Below are positions 9,244 through 19,240 of a DNA stretch of 35,276 nucleotides, piece by piece. The DNA comes from Candidatus Aenigmatarchaeota archaeon (GTDB lineage Archaea; Aenigmatarchaeota; Aenigmatarchaeia; QMZP01), in NCBI GenBank assembly GCA_030670085.1, contig DAOVCJ010000001.1, positions 75,977 to 111,252 of the forward strand. Direction: 5' to 3'. The position numbers and the translations under genes are program-made. Under the pieces are notes generated by a model. It saw nothing but the letters and a program-made list of their open reading frames with translations. It ran no database searches and was not told the origin of the DNA. The stretch's first letter is position 1, and every line of letters starts with the position of its first letter.

Positions 9244-11514
9244 TTACTTCCCAACAGCCTTCAGTTCCTTATTGATCCAGTTGTTCCATTCCAGATAGAT
9301 TCTCTCGGGATCTGGGAAGCCGATTTCCTTTATTATATTCTCTCCTATCAGATGGAACACCGAATTACTCTTAACAACCCACCCTGCCTCAATCAGTTCA
9401 GGCATCTTCAATTTCTCGGACATCTCAACAAGGGTCTGCTTAACCTTTGCTCTCAGCTGTATATTTTCCCACACAGCCTCCCAGTTCCCAGACCACTCCC
9501 TTACATAGGATGCGATTCTGTTTATTACATCTGATTCACCGTTTACAAAGGTATCGGTGGGTTTTAGCGTGTCCTGCTTACTTGAATACTCCATGAGGTT
9601 AACAAAACCACCCTCCTTTAGAGGATCCTCTTCCCATTTCTTCCTTACCTCAGTTATCTCTGTCATCCTCCTGAACTTGTGCAACCCATCGGCTGACCTC
9701 AGGGACTTGCATATTGGAATGATATCGGTTGCCTTGAAGGATGTTGGCGGGACCCCCAGGTCATTAACGACTCTGTCATACACACCGTACGCAGACTCTC
9801 CGTGGATTGTCCCGGCAACAACATTTGATAACGCTCCAATCCTCATTGCCTCATAAAGAGCCTTGGCCTCGACACTTCTGACTTCACCGATAATCAGGGC
9901 AGAGTCCCCAAGCCTGAGCGCTGTCCTAAGGGCCTCGTCAGCAGGCATCTCTGTTTCAACCCTTGTTATGACAGACCTGGATTTCAATCTTTCGATGTTG
10001 TAGTGTAATTCCATCAGCTGCTCAATGGGAAGCTCAAGAGTGTCTTCGATGGAAACAATCCTTACCTTTGGGAGTATCTCGAGCATAAGGGAACCCAGAA
10101 CAGAGGTTTTACCAGCAGACCTGCCCCCCGCCACAAGCATTGAGACAGAACCGTCTATAAGGAACGATAACAGTCCTGCAGCCAGTGGGTTAAGCATCTT
10201 GTTTTTTATGAAAAGGGGAAGAGTCCACGGCCTGTCCCTATGTCTCCTGATAGCGAAGCCCAGACCATGTGGTGAGAGACTTCTGGTTATCACAGCGAAC
10301 CTTGCTTTGCCACCAGGAACCTCAAGGTCTGTGTCCAATACAGGATTCGCCTCGTCTAGAGGCCTCCCGGATTGAATCCTCAACCTGGTTGCCCATGCCT
10401 CAGCGTCTTCCATAGTCGGGATGAGATTGGTTTTGCACTCTTCCCAGTCTTGGTGATATATCAGGATTGGCTGCCTTTCAATGGGTGAGTTCACATACAC
10501 GTCCTGAATCCTTTCATCCATGAGGAGAATCTCTAGAACACCCAATCCCGCTGTATACCTTGTCAGTATGGTAGCAAGCTGTTCAAGCTCCTTGCTGCTC
10601 AGGCTTATCCCCATCTTGTCAGCAACCTCTCTTATCATATCCCTTCCTATCGAATAGAAAACCTCCCTTACCCTCTTTGACTTCACAAACTCCGCTGTCT
10701 TTGGTCTGTGTGTTGCCATGTATCTCCTGGCTGCATCAAGGACTGAATATTTCTCCTCTGACAACCGGAACTCTGGCGGAAGGACGTAGTAGAAATACTC
10801 AGCAGTATCAGGAAGCCTGAATATCTCAATCTTCACATCACCTATGCTGTATCTGTCCACTGACTTTCCATGCTCTGGTGGGGTTATTATATAACGGGTT
10901 AGCATGAAATTTGGTCTGACGCTGGGCATGAAGATCTGCCTGTACATGTCCCTGTTTCCTAGCTCATATCCAGCAATGTGGTCTTTAACCCCCTGTATCA
11001 GTTTTGTCTCTTCAAGTTTGCTCTTTATGACCTCCAGGACATTTTTCCTGTAGTTGTAGAAACAGTCGTAATCTCTTCTAGATGTCAGTTTTTTCATGTA
11101 GGTCTTGATGTGTCTGATCTCTCTCAACATCTCAACATAAGCTCCTATCGGATCCTTTCTCAGGAGATCGAGAATCAGATATTGAAGCTTGGGGTGCCAT
11201 TTGGAATGGAACCTTTTGCATTTTTCAGAACCCAACGCTTCGTATGACATCAGCTTTTCCCTGACAACCCATTCTATAATCTTGGCTATCTCCACAAGTA
11301 TCTTAGTCTGCTCATAGTCGTATTCATACTCCCTTCCCTTTGCAAGGATTATGGAGGAGACCTTCTTGACCTCCAGAACCTTGTCGATTGTATTTGCCAT
11401 GCATTCTTCGAAATCCTCAATAGAGGCTCCATATAAACAGCCAAAGCAGTTGACCCTTAGCTTCATGTTATCTTCATCATAACTATAATCACAAACCTTC
11501 ATTTTTTCTGCCAT
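9244..11514 (-). CDS. Type II/IV secretion system ATPase (TadA/GspE/VirB11 superfamily)
   Basis: Walker A VAGGRSAGKTS, SIEDTLELP, GEVRSVEAKALYEAMRIG, TIHGES. Confidence 0.92.
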   Translation of the reverse strand: MAEKMKVCDYSYDEDNMKLRVNCFGCLYGASIEDFEECMANTIDKVLEVKKVSSIILAKGREYEYDYEQTKILVEIAKIIEWVVREKLMSYEALGSEKCKRFHSKWHPKLQYLILDLLRKDPIGAYVEMLREIRHIKTYMKKLTSRRDYDCFYNYRKNVLEVIKSKLEETKLIQGVKDHIAGYELGNRDMYRQIFMPSVRPNFMLTRYIITPPEHGKSVDRYSIGDVKIEIFRLPDTAEYFYYVLPPEFRLSEEKYSVLDAARRYMATHRPKTAEFVKSKRVREVFYSIGRDMIREVADKMGISLSSKELEQLATILTRYTAGLGVLEILLMDERIQDVYVNSPIERQPILIYHQDWEECKTNLIPTMEDAEAWATRLRIQSGRPLDEANPVLDTDLEVPGGKARFAVITRSLSPHGLGFAIRRHRDRPWTLPLFIKNKMLNPLAAGLLSFLIDGSVSMLVAGGRSAGKTSVLGSLMLEILPKVRIVSIEDTLELPIEQLMELHYNIERLKSRSVITRVETEMPADEALRTALRLGDSALIIGEVRSVEAKALYEAMRIGALSNVVAGTIHGESAYGVYDRVVNDLGVPPTSFKATDIIPICKSLRSADGLHKFRRMTEITEVRKKWEEDPLKEGGFVNLMEYSSKQDTLKPTDTFVNGESDVINRIASYVREWSGNWEAVWENIQLRAKVKQTLVEMSEKLKMPELIEAGWVVKSNSVFHLIGENIIKEIGFPDPERIYLEWNNWINKELKAVGK

Positions 11515-11584
11515 ATTATGTTATTGGAATTGCTAATTAAAAACTATTTAACTACGCGCTCATAAATTAAATAATAGTGGATCC

Positions 11585-11971
11585 ATGGCTAAGAAAGCTA
11601 CGACCCTGCACGCGATTATAAATGAGCTCGTGGACAGAACAAACAGCAACACACAAAGGCTTAGGGTTCTTGAACAGAGGAGCGAGGTTCTGTCCTCCAG
11701 AGCCAACATAATAGAGCAGGAGATTCTGAACCTGAACAAAAGCATACATAAGGTTATACTTAGCCTGGATACAAAAACCAAAGGGCTGGATGATAGAATA
11801 AGAAAGGATGAAGGCATACTGAAGGAAGTTGTAAAACGGATGAAAAAACTAGCAACCACTTCAAAGATAAGCGAGCTGGAGCAGCTTATAGAGATATACA
11901 ATCCACTGAAATCCCAATTCATAACAAGGGAGGAAGCGGAGAGGATAATAGAGGAAAAAAAGAATAAATAG
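11585..11971 (+). CDS. Predicted coiled-coil protein, function unknown
   Basis: 128-aa ORF with heptad-like helical composition. Confidence 0.65.
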   Translation: MAKKATTLHAIINELVDRTNSNTQRLRVLEQRSEVLSSRANIIEQEILNLNKSIHKVILSLDTKTKGLDDRIRKDEGILKEVVKRMKKLATTSKISELEQLIEIYNPLKSQFITREEAERIIEEKKNK

Positions 11972-12029
11972 CAAAAATCCGATTATATTAATGTAAAACA
12001 ACCAAGATATCATGCTTTAGGAGGGCTGA

Positions 12030-12827
12030 ATGTGGCCATTTAAAGAAAAGAAAAGGGTTTCGAGACCTGCGAGGGATAGGGTACCAACAGGCAGGGTTTT
12101 ACAACTTTCTTCTCAGGGCGTTTCAGAACCAGAGATAATCCAGACTCTCAAGAGCGAGGGATATACTCCGCTACAGGTAGACCAGGCAATGAAGGATGCC
12201 CTTAAGAGCAGTGTAGGAACCAGTACGGGCACAGCCCCGGCTACGTCCCCAACTCCGCCAGCCCCAGCACCACCAGAACCCGGGCTTACTCCGCCCAGAA
12301 AGGAGATGAGACCCGAGGATGTTCCTAGTCTCCCACCCCTACCAACCGAGGCAGAGCTTCCTCCCCCACCATCCGCAGAACTGCTTCCGGAAAGACCAGA
12401 AATGACTGGACCAGAATTTGAACCACCCCTTCCAGGTGAAGAAGAAATCCCAAGATTGAGGGAACCTATGACCAAGATTGAAATGAAAGAGGGGAGAAGA
12501 AGAGCCTTAGAGGAGCTTGCAGAAGCCATAATCGAGGAAAAGTGGATGGGTATAAGGGAAGAGATAATGAACCTTAAATCCCAGATGCAGGAGATTAACA
12601 TCAAGGTTACATCCCTGGAGCAATCTTTTAGTCAAGTTAAGGGGGAAAAAAAGACAGATATGGAGCAGATAGAGGATAAAATAGACACGTATAAACAATC
12701 AATAAACGAGGTTTCTGCCAGGATGGAATCAATCGAAAAGGCGATGAAAGACTCCCTCACCCCCATGATGCAATCCATGAGGTCTTTGACAGAAACAATC
12801 AGGACAGTGAAGGGTAAAAAGGAATAA
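12030..12827 (+). CDS. Protein with UBA-like helical N-terminus, Pro-rich linker and coiled-coil C-terminus, function unknown
   Basis: SSQGVSEPEIIQTLKSEGYTPLQVDQAM; PPAPAPPEPGLTPP; long charged helix. Confidence 0.7.
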   Translation: MWPFKEKKRVSRPARDRVPTGRVLQLSSQGVSEPEIIQTLKSEGYTPLQVDQAMKDALKSSVGTSTGTAPATSPTPPAPAPPEPGLTPPRKEMRPEDVPSLPPLPTEAELPPPPSAELLPERPEMTGPEFEPPLPGEEEIPRLREPMTKIEMKEGRRRALEELAEAIIEEKWMGIREEIMNLKSQMQEINIKVTSLEQSFSQVKGEKKTDMEQIEDKIDTYKQSINEVSARMESIEKAMKDSLTPMMQSMRSLTETIRTVKGKKE

Positions 12828-12860
12828 ACTGAAAACTAATTCTGATTTTTAAAAAGAAAT

Positions 12861-13427
12861 TTAAGTTTTCTTTTCCCCCTGTGTAGTTGCCTCTTCCTTC
12901 GGCTTCCCCTCTGAGCCAAGCCACCACATTGCAAGGGCAAGTATTATTATGAACAGTGCAACGGTCCAAAGCTCGGATGATGTTGACCAGTATGGGATTG
13001 GTATAAGCCATCCTGCTCCTGCACCAAAGAATATAAGGATTGCTATAATTATTATTCCAAGGATGAATACCCATTTTGAGTAGGCTCCCTTGAAGAGGTC
13101 CTCGATCTTGTATCCAGCCAGCCCAAGGAGTATGGCCACAACCAGTATACCGCATGCAATAACGAGCCCTGCTCCAAAGTACTCAGCAAAGAACGTCACA
13201 AGCCAGATGTTCCAGCTGGAGTAGAGCATCACAAAGAATGCCATTATTATCGAAACAAGTCCCCTTGCTGATTTTGGAAGCCTTTCTCCAAGTGACCATG
13301 ATAAAACACCGTAAAATATAGCCAGCGCGAGTAAGAATGGAAACAGGTATAAGAAGAATCCCATATACTGCATGTTTTGCAGCATCTGTTGAAGTATTCC
13401 GCCTGTCTGGAATAGGACTACGACCAT
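12861..13427 (-). CDS. Multi-pass membrane protein, function unknown
   Basis: 188 aa, 4-5 hydrophobic segments, charged C-terminal tail. Confidence 0.65.
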   Translation of the reverse strand: MVVVLFQTGGILQQMLQNMQYMGFFLYLFPFLLALAIFYGVLSWSLGERLPKSARGLVSIIMAFFVMLYSSWNIWLVTFFAEYFGAGLVIACGILVVAILLGLAGYKIEDLFKGAYSKWVFILGIIIIAILIFFGAGAGWLIPIPYWSTSSELWTVALFIIILALAMWWLGSEGKPKEEATTQGEKKT

Positions 13428-13502
13428 GATATAATATTGGTTGGTTAAGTTTATAAATGTTAATACAACTCGATAGTTAGAGCAACCGAAAGCTTTTTAT
13501 AA

Positions 13503-14012
13503 CTATCTCAAACCCCTTGATTTCTTGCCAGAAGATGTCAGACCCCTGAAGGCCCTGCCTTTTTGTGAGGGGTTGGTTATCCATCTGATATCCCTGTCTT
13601 TTTTAATCGATGGATGATGGGGATCAGCCATAATAATCTCAAACCATTTTGATTTTCCATCCTCCCCAACCCAGTAGGAATTCAGAACCTCAAGGTTCGG
13701 GAACCTCTTGGCAGCCTTCTCCTCCGCAACAACCTGCCATGATTTTCCAAGCGGATGAAACCTTCCAGACCTCTTGGGTCTCCTTCCGCCAGCGGGCTTG
13801 GGTGTTTTCCTCGTTCCCCTCTTGACCCTTACCCTTGCAACAACAAAACCCTGCTTTGCCTTGTAACCAAGCTTCCTTGCCCTGTCAATCCTTGTGGGTT
13901 TATCTATCTTTGTTATGACCCTTTCCTTTCTCCACCGGATGAGCCTCTCTTTCCAAATCCCGCCAAGATTCTCTTTTGGTTTCTTCCAGAGTTCTGCAAT
14001 CTTTTTATACAT
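13503..14012 (-). CDS. rpl15e: Ribosomal protein L15e
   Basis: [30 protein letters not shown]...[61 protein letters not shown]. Confidence 0.95.
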   Translation of the reverse strand: MYKKIAELWKKPKENLGGIWKERLIRWRKERVITKIDKPTRIDRARKLGYKAKQGFVVARVRVKRGTRKTPKPAGGRRPKRSGRFHPLGKSWQVVAEEKAAKRFPNLEVLNSYWVGEDGKSKWFEIIMADPHHPSIKKDRDIRWITNPSQKGRAFRGLTSSGKKSRGLR

Positions 14013-14109
14013 GCAATCACTTAACTAATTACTCTTTCAACAAATATATAATAAAAACATATAAAACATATATAAATTTCACCGAATAATTAATTAAAGA
14101 GGTGCACTT

Positions 14110-14412
14110 ATGCATGCGGCTGTGAAAGTCATCATAGGAATTATAATATTGGTGATTGGTCTGGGGCTTTTTGTAGACTCGGCTTACAGTAATACAATAA
14201 CAGGCATAGAGATTCATTGGCTGGAGAACTTCGTGATAGTCCTTACAGGAATAATACCGATATTCCTTATCCTGGTCGGGCTGTTTGTAATCTGGCTCGA
14301 AGTCGATGAGCTGAAGGCAGAGAAGGAATTCAAGCTAGAGGAAGAAAAGGAAAAAGCAAAGCCAGCACCAGTAGCCAAGCCAGTAAAGAAAGCAACAAGA
14401 AGGAAGAGATAA
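14110..14412 (+). CDS. Small two-TM membrane protein with basic tail
   Basis: 100 aa; hydrophobic VIIGIIILVIGLGLFV and FVIVLTGIIPIFLILVGLFVIWL segments. Confidence 0.6.
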   Translation: MHAAVKVIIGIIILVIGLGLFVDSAYSNTITGIEIHWLENFVIVLTGIIPIFLILVGLFVIWLEVDELKAEKEFKLEEEKEKAKPAPVAKPVKKATRRKR

Positions 14413-14473
14413 ACCATCAATCACATTTTATCTTTCAAATCTATTGCTATTTATCACTATATCGAACAGAAGG

Positions 14474-14508
14474 TGTCGGAACCGACATAGATTGCAGAAC
14501 AGGTTCTG
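14474..14508. promoter_or_regulatory. Two 14-nt inverted repeats (candidate operator) upstream of the porB TATA box
   Basis: TGTCGG-AA-CCGACA (14474-14487) and CAGAAC-AG-GTTCTG (14495-14508); centres 21 bp apart; TATA-like CTTATAAATA at 14541-14550. Confidence 0.55.
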
Positions 14509-14575
14509 ACATTCGACGATTAGGGTTACGAAGCAATAAGCTTATAAATATTAAATTGAGACAAGTCTTCTTTAA

Positions 14576-15469
14576 GTGATTTTTATGGACAGTATGCTAG
14601 CTCCTGGTCACACGATGTGTGCGGGCTGTGGCGTGGCAATAGCGGTTAATCTGATTTCGAAGGCGGTTCCCAAGGATGGCGTAATAGTTTCCTGCGCAAC
14701 CTCCTGCCTGGAGGTAACCACATCCGCTTACCCCACCACTGCATGGAATGTCCCCTGGATTCACTGCGCATTCGAGACCACTGCTTCTGTTGCGAGCGGG
14801 ATAGAGGCTGCTGTCAAGAAGCTTGGAAAACCCTGGAAGGTTCTTGGAATAGCAGGTGATGGCGGGACATTTGACATAGGACTCCAGGCCCTGTCAGGAA
14901 TGCTCGAAAGGGACCATAAGGTTACGCAGGTCTGCGTTGACAATGAATGCTACGCAAACACCGGTGTCCAGAGGTCCGGTGCGACCCCCTACGGTTCATC
15001 CACAACAACGTCTCCTGCTGGGAAGCAATCATTCGGAAAGACTGAGTGGAAGAAGCCGCTTGCTGAAATAGCAGCTGCACACAGGATACCCTATGTGGCC
15101 TCTGCCTCTGTCGCATATCCCCCTGACCTGATAGCGAAAATGAAGAAGGCATTTGAAAAGCAGCCCTCCTTTGTTCACATACATTGTCCGTGCCCTACTG
15201 GCTGGAGATTCGATGTTAGCAAGACAATTGATATCGCAAAACTTGCTGTTGAAACAGGAATGTGGGTTCTGTATGAGATAGAGGACGGAAATCTTAGGAT
15301 AACCAAAAGAGTAACTGACAGAAAACCTATTGAGGAATACCTGAGACTGCAGGGCAGGTTTAAGCACCTAAAGGAGCCCGAAATAAAGAAGATACAGAAT
15401 CATACAGATTCTGAATACCAGAGAATGGAAACAATAGAACAAAGCAAGATCAAATTCTGGGGTGTTTAG
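14576..15469 (+). CDS. porB: 2-oxoacid (pyruvate):ferredoxin oxidoreductase beta subunit (TPP-binding)
   Basis: GHTMCAGCGVAIA, GIAGDGGTFDIGLQALSGMLERDHKVTQVCVDNECYANTGVQRSGATP. Confidence 0.93.
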   Translation: MIFMDSMLAPGHTMCAGCGVAIAVNLISKAVPKDGVIVSCATSCLEVTTSAYPTTAWNVPWIHCAFETTASVASGIEAAVKKLGKPWKVLGIAGDGGTFDIGLQALSGMLERDHKVTQVCVDNECYANTGVQRSGATPYGSSTTTSPAGKQSFGKTEWKKPLAEIAAAHRIPYVASASVAYPPDLIAKMKKAFEKQPSFVHIHCPCPTGWRFDVSKTIDIAKLAVETGMWVLYEIEDGNLRITKRVTDRKPIEEYLRLQGRFKHLKEPEIKKIQNHTDSEYQRMETIEQSKIKFWGV

Positions 15470-16260
15470 GAACCCCAAACTCTTTCAAATAACGGAGTTG
15501 CCATATTCTTAACAGCGTGGGGAGAATTGGTCCAGAATGCTATATCTTGTGTCTCGTGAACGTCCTTGTCATCTGTCAGGGCAAGCAACATGTTCTTCCC
15601 GTCTATTACAACCATTCTGCCACTCGGTGAATCCAGGTTCTTTATTGAAGCAATCTCAGAGAAGGCCTTCATTACTGTGTTATCATCCATTGGAGCAGCA
15701 ATCTTCAGTTTGATACCGCTTCTGGATATCTTTTTCAGAACCCTGAAGTGCTTTGAATAGAGATCATTCAAACCCTGTTCGGTTGTTATGATGTTTATGT
15801 ACTTCTTGGCGTCTTTGAAGGCAGACCTCAGCTGCCTGTCAATTATGTACCTGCCCTTCAGCGTCCCTGTCAGCTCGGTTGGCTGGATTATATCCAAACC
15901 CCCACTGTAGAGATTTTCGAGCTCACTCACGATTTCAGATTCCATGAGCCTGTCTATCCTGTCAACCACCTCATCATGCTTCTTCTTGAGCGTCTGCTTT
16001 GTTCTCTCCAGCGCTTCTTTTGGTGCAAGGGCAACGTACCTTATTGGTTTTGATGGCTGAACCATAACAAATCCCTTGTCAGCAAGGCTTTCTAGAATAT
16101 CATACGATCTTGATCTCGGAACCTTCGCAATCTCAGAAACCTCTGCTGCTGTCGCAACACCCTTTGCTAGCAGGGCTACGAAAATCCTCCTCTCATAGAG
16201 GTTCAGACCAATGGATTTCAAGGCATCCAGCACCTGTATTGATGCAATCATGTTAATCAA
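15466..16260 (-). CDS. TrmB-family transcriptional regulator
   Basis: N-terminal HTH (SIGLNLYERRIFVALLAKGVATAAEVSEIAKVPRSRSYDILESLADKGFV) plus PLD-like C-terminal domain. Confidence 0.88.
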   Translation of the reverse strand: MINMIASIQVLDALKSIGLNLYERRIFVALLAKGVATAAEVSEIAKVPRSRSYDILESLADKGFVMVQPSKPIRYVALAPKEALERTKQTLKKKHDEVVDRIDRLMESEIVSELENLYSGGLDIIQPTELTGTLKGRYIIDRQLRSAFKDAKKYINIITTEQGLNDLYSKHFRVLKKISRSGIKLKIAAPMDDNTVMKAFSEIASIKNLDSPSGRMVVIDGKNMLLALTDDKDVHETQDIAFWTNSPHAVKNMATPLFERVWGS

Positions 16261-16397
16261 TACTTGTTTTATTTATTTTTAGCAAGTTTATTTAAAAACT
16301 TATCGTCCAGTGATTAAAATCTTGCTATTTTTATCTATACAAAACACTATTAACCGAAAGATTTATAAGCATTTTGTTACCAGATAGTGAAAATAAT

Positions 16398-18110
16398 TTA
16401 TTTTGACCTGCTTCTCTGCATCTCATATAACTTTTCTATTCTGTCAAGGTTATCCGCATCATTGGCTTCTCTGTCAAATCTTATCCTAACAACCCTGGGA
16501 AATCTCAGGGCATAACCAGAGGTGTAGTTCGGGCTCTTCTGTATCTCCTCATAGGCAACCTCTACAACAACCTTTGGTTTTATCTTTACATCCCTACCCT
16601 TCTCAGACTCTATATGCGGTTTCAGGAGCTTTGTTAGCTGAGTAAACGTAACGCCTTCCTTGTCCTCTTTCTCCTTTATACCGGTTCCTATCATTCCACA
16701 CTCCAGGAACTCGTCCCCCCTCCTGCAACCAAGAACAAGCGATCCCACCCAACCTACACGCTTTCCAGTTCCCCACTGAGCTCCTATTATAACGAGATCC
16801 AGGTTCTCCATAGTTGGCTTGACCTTAAGCCAGTATCCAACCCTTCTTCCTGGCCGGTACCTAGCTTCGAGGTTCTTGACTATCAGACCCTCTTGTCCTG
16901 CCTTAAGGGCCTCCTCATAGAACTTTTCTGCTTTCTTCAGATCCTTTGTAACCAGCTGCTTTGCGAGCTGGAATTTGCCTGGTTTGGGTTTTATTATACT
17001 TTCCAGGGCTTTCCTTCTGAACTCCAGGGGTTTGTCAAACAATACGTCACCGTTCAGATAAACAATATCAAAGAGGTTGACCTGTATCGGAATCTCCTTT
17101 ACCACTTTCTCGATTTCATATTTCCTCTTTATCCTCTGAGAGAGGAACTGGAAGGGCATGGGTCTCCCTGTCTTCCCGTCAAAACCAAGCATCTCACCCT
17201 CTATTACGCAGTCCCCCGCTTTTACACACTCCTTTACGTATCCGATTAGCTCGGGAAACTGCTTAGTTACGTTCTCAAGCCTCCTAGTGTAGAGCCAGAT
17301 ATCGTTTCCCTTCTTGTGGATTATAATCCTTGCACCATCATACTTGTATTCAAGTGCGGTTTTCTCAAAGGATTCCAGGGCCTCCTTAAGGGATGGGGAT
17401 TTTTCAGCGAGCAAAACATGGTAGGGTTTCCCGATCTCAATCCCGACCTTCTTGAGCGCCTTCAAACCTCCTTCCTTAGCTAGCTTTGCAACCTCCCCGT
17501 AATCCGGTCTAAGGAACCATGCCCACTCTACAGCCTTTACAGCCTCCTTCATCTCCTCCTTCTCCCCTTTGAAAAATGCCCTTGCTATGGAGTCCCGTAT
17601 CACTCCCTCAGCAACCCCTATCCTGAGATCTCCGAGGGTTGTTCTTACGATATACTTCGCCTCCTTTGGTTTTGCAGAAGAGATGAGCTCCGAAACCAAC
17701 CGGAACTTCCTTTCCTGCGACCCCTTCCCCTCTATTACAGCAAGTTCCCGGAGGTTTTCGAAAACCTTCTCCACAGTAAGTGGCTTAGTAAAGAGGGTTT
17801 TTTGCTTCTTCTTTCCAACCAGATCCTCGATAACGAGGCCAAAATCCCCGGTCTTTTTGAACCCGGACAGAACCTCATTCTCTGAGAACCCGGTGGATTT
17901 AGAGACTATCTTGACCATCAGAAGATCCGCAATGCCAACCTCCTTTTCGCTCCAGGAAGGGAAAACCTTCCCCTGAAGCAGGAGTGTAATCCTTGGTAGC
18001 ATGTCAGTCGGTGTTTCCCTCATAAGCTTTGCAATGGTACCGATCTTCTCGAGCCTGGCAGGGGTTTTCTCAAGATGCTCATAAACCTCAACAAGCTCTG
18101 CATAGTCCAT
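16398..18110 (-). CDS. lig: ATP-dependent DNA ligase
   Basis: EYKYDGARI nucleotidyl-transferase motif, EGEMLGFD, EGLIVKN, YWLKVKP. Confidence 0.95.
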   Translation of the reverse strand: MDYAELVEVYEHLEKTPARLEKIGTIAKLMRETPTDMLPRITLLLQGKVFPSWSEKEVGIADLLMVKIVSKSTGFSENEVLSGFKKTGDFGLVIEDLVGKKKQKTLFTKPLTVEKVFENLRELAVIEGKGSQERKFRLVSELISSAKPKEAKYIVRTTLGDLRIGVAEGVIRDSIARAFFKGEKEEMKEAVKAVEWAWFLRPDYGEVAKLAKEGGLKALKKVGIEIGKPYHVLLAEKSPSLKEALESFEKTALEYKYDGARIIIHKKGNDIWLYTRRLENVTKQFPELIGYVKECVKAGDCVIEGEMLGFDGKTGRPMPFQFLSQRIKRKYEIEKVVKEIPIQVNLFDIVYLNGDVLFDKPLEFRRKALESIIKPKPGKFQLAKQLVTKDLKKAEKFYEEALKAGQEGLIVKNLEARYRPGRRVGYWLKVKPTMENLDLVIIGAQWGTGKRVGWVGSLVLGCRRGDEFLECGMIGTGIKEKEDKEGVTFTQLTKLLKPHIESEKGRDVKIKPKVVVEVAYEEIQKSPNYTSGYALRFPRVVRIRFDREANDADNLDRIEKLYEMQRSRSK

Positions 18111-18160
18111 GCTTAATATTTGGTATTAGAATTTATACTTGTTTTTTCAAAATAATTAAC

Positions 18161-18463
18161 ATGCCCAAAAAACCAAGCAAAAAGAAGGTTGGGACAACGG
18201 AGGAACAGACCCTCCTATTAAAGGAACAGGTTTTGTTATCAAAGGAGAGAACGATTCTTTCATTCATGCGAACAGGCCTGGCAGCGATAGGTGCTGGTGT
18301 TGTTCTGATAAGCGTCTTCCCAGGAAACCACACAACATGGGTAATGGGAGTTGCACTGATTCTCATCGGAATGGTTGAGCTTTTTGAATCCTACAGGAGA
18401 ATGAGTCACTACAAAAGGGAGATGGAAAAGATAAAATCCAGGCTTGGGAAGGAATGGGTTTGA
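18161..18463 (+). CDS. DUF202-like membrane protein
   Basis: LSKERTILSFMRTGLAAIGAGVVLI plus second TM; start at MPKKPSKKK. Confidence 0.65.
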   Translation: MPKKPSKKKVGTTEEQTLLLKEQVLLSKERTILSFMRTGLAAIGAGVVLISVFPGNHTTWVMGVALILIGMVELFESYRRMSHYKREMEKIKSRLGKEWV

Positions 18464-18466
18464 TAT

Positions 18467-19213
18467 CTATTCTGTAACATTCCATCTGCGGAATTTCAAT
18501 CCATGCCCACCCGGCACATCCTTTATGTATCGGAATAAAAAATAACTGTTATCAAAAAAACTCATGACAGGAAGCTCGTATGTTTTTGCAGTCTTTCTCA
18601 ATTTTTTAACCACTATTTCTTCATGTTCTGGTTCATAGAATGTCCAGATTTTCAGATATTTGACATTTTCCATTTCACCTTCTTTTCCTCTACGAGGCTT
18701 TGATCCCGGAAGCGGTCTATAATAGCCCTCACTCGGCCAGGTTGTCATGTGACCTATTCCCTTGTAAACCCCTATCTCTTTGCCACTCTCTTTTATTATA
18801 TATGACCTGATTGCTCCCCTGTCCCCCCATGGTGCATCAATCACGACATTGATTATCCTACCCTTTTTTCTAGGAATATAACCCCCTACCTTGGGATCAT
18901 ACTTCTCCAGCATGAAAACCCTACCATCAAAAAGGTCGATATCTGGTTTTTTTGCTGTTTCTGGTGTTGCCCCCATCAGCATATCCATTGCCTCTTCTTC
19001 GTCACTTTCTTCGCAAAAGGTCCAGATGCTTTTGTAGGTTTTAGAATCCATTTTAACAGGCCATGCAGACATCACACAGTCGTAATTTCCATAAAGTCCG
19101 ATTTTTTGATTACTCCCCTCTATAGCATTAAAAATAGAATCCTGATACCTCTCAGGAACATTGATCAGAACATTGGTTTTCTTAACCAAACCACCTTTAG
19201 GAAGCTTTGACAT
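18467..19213 (-). CDS. Two-domain protein with internal repeat resembling the PII/CutA-like NIF3-insert (YqfO) fold
   Basis: Repeat 1 NVLINVPERYQDSIFNAI...IGLYGNYDCVMSAWP...KSIWTFCE; repeat 2 NVVIDAPWGDRGAIRSYI...IGVYKGIGHMTTWPSEGYYRPLPGSKP...LKIWTFYEPEHEE. Confidence 0.6.
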   Translation of the reverse strand: MSKLPKGGLVKKTNVLINVPERYQDSIFNAIEGSNQKIGLYGNYDCVMSAWPVKMDSKTYKSIWTFCEESDEEEAMDMLMGATPETAKKPDIDLFDGRVFMLEKYDPKVGGYIPRKKGRIINVVIDAPWGDRGAIRSYIIKESGKEIGVYKGIGHMTTWPSEGYYRPLPGSKPRRGKEGEMENVKYLKIWTFYEPEHEEIVVKKLRKTAKTYELPVMSFFDNSYFLFRYIKDVPGGHGLKFRRWNVTE

Positions 19214-19240
19214 AGCATGACCCTATTAACAGTAAATCTT

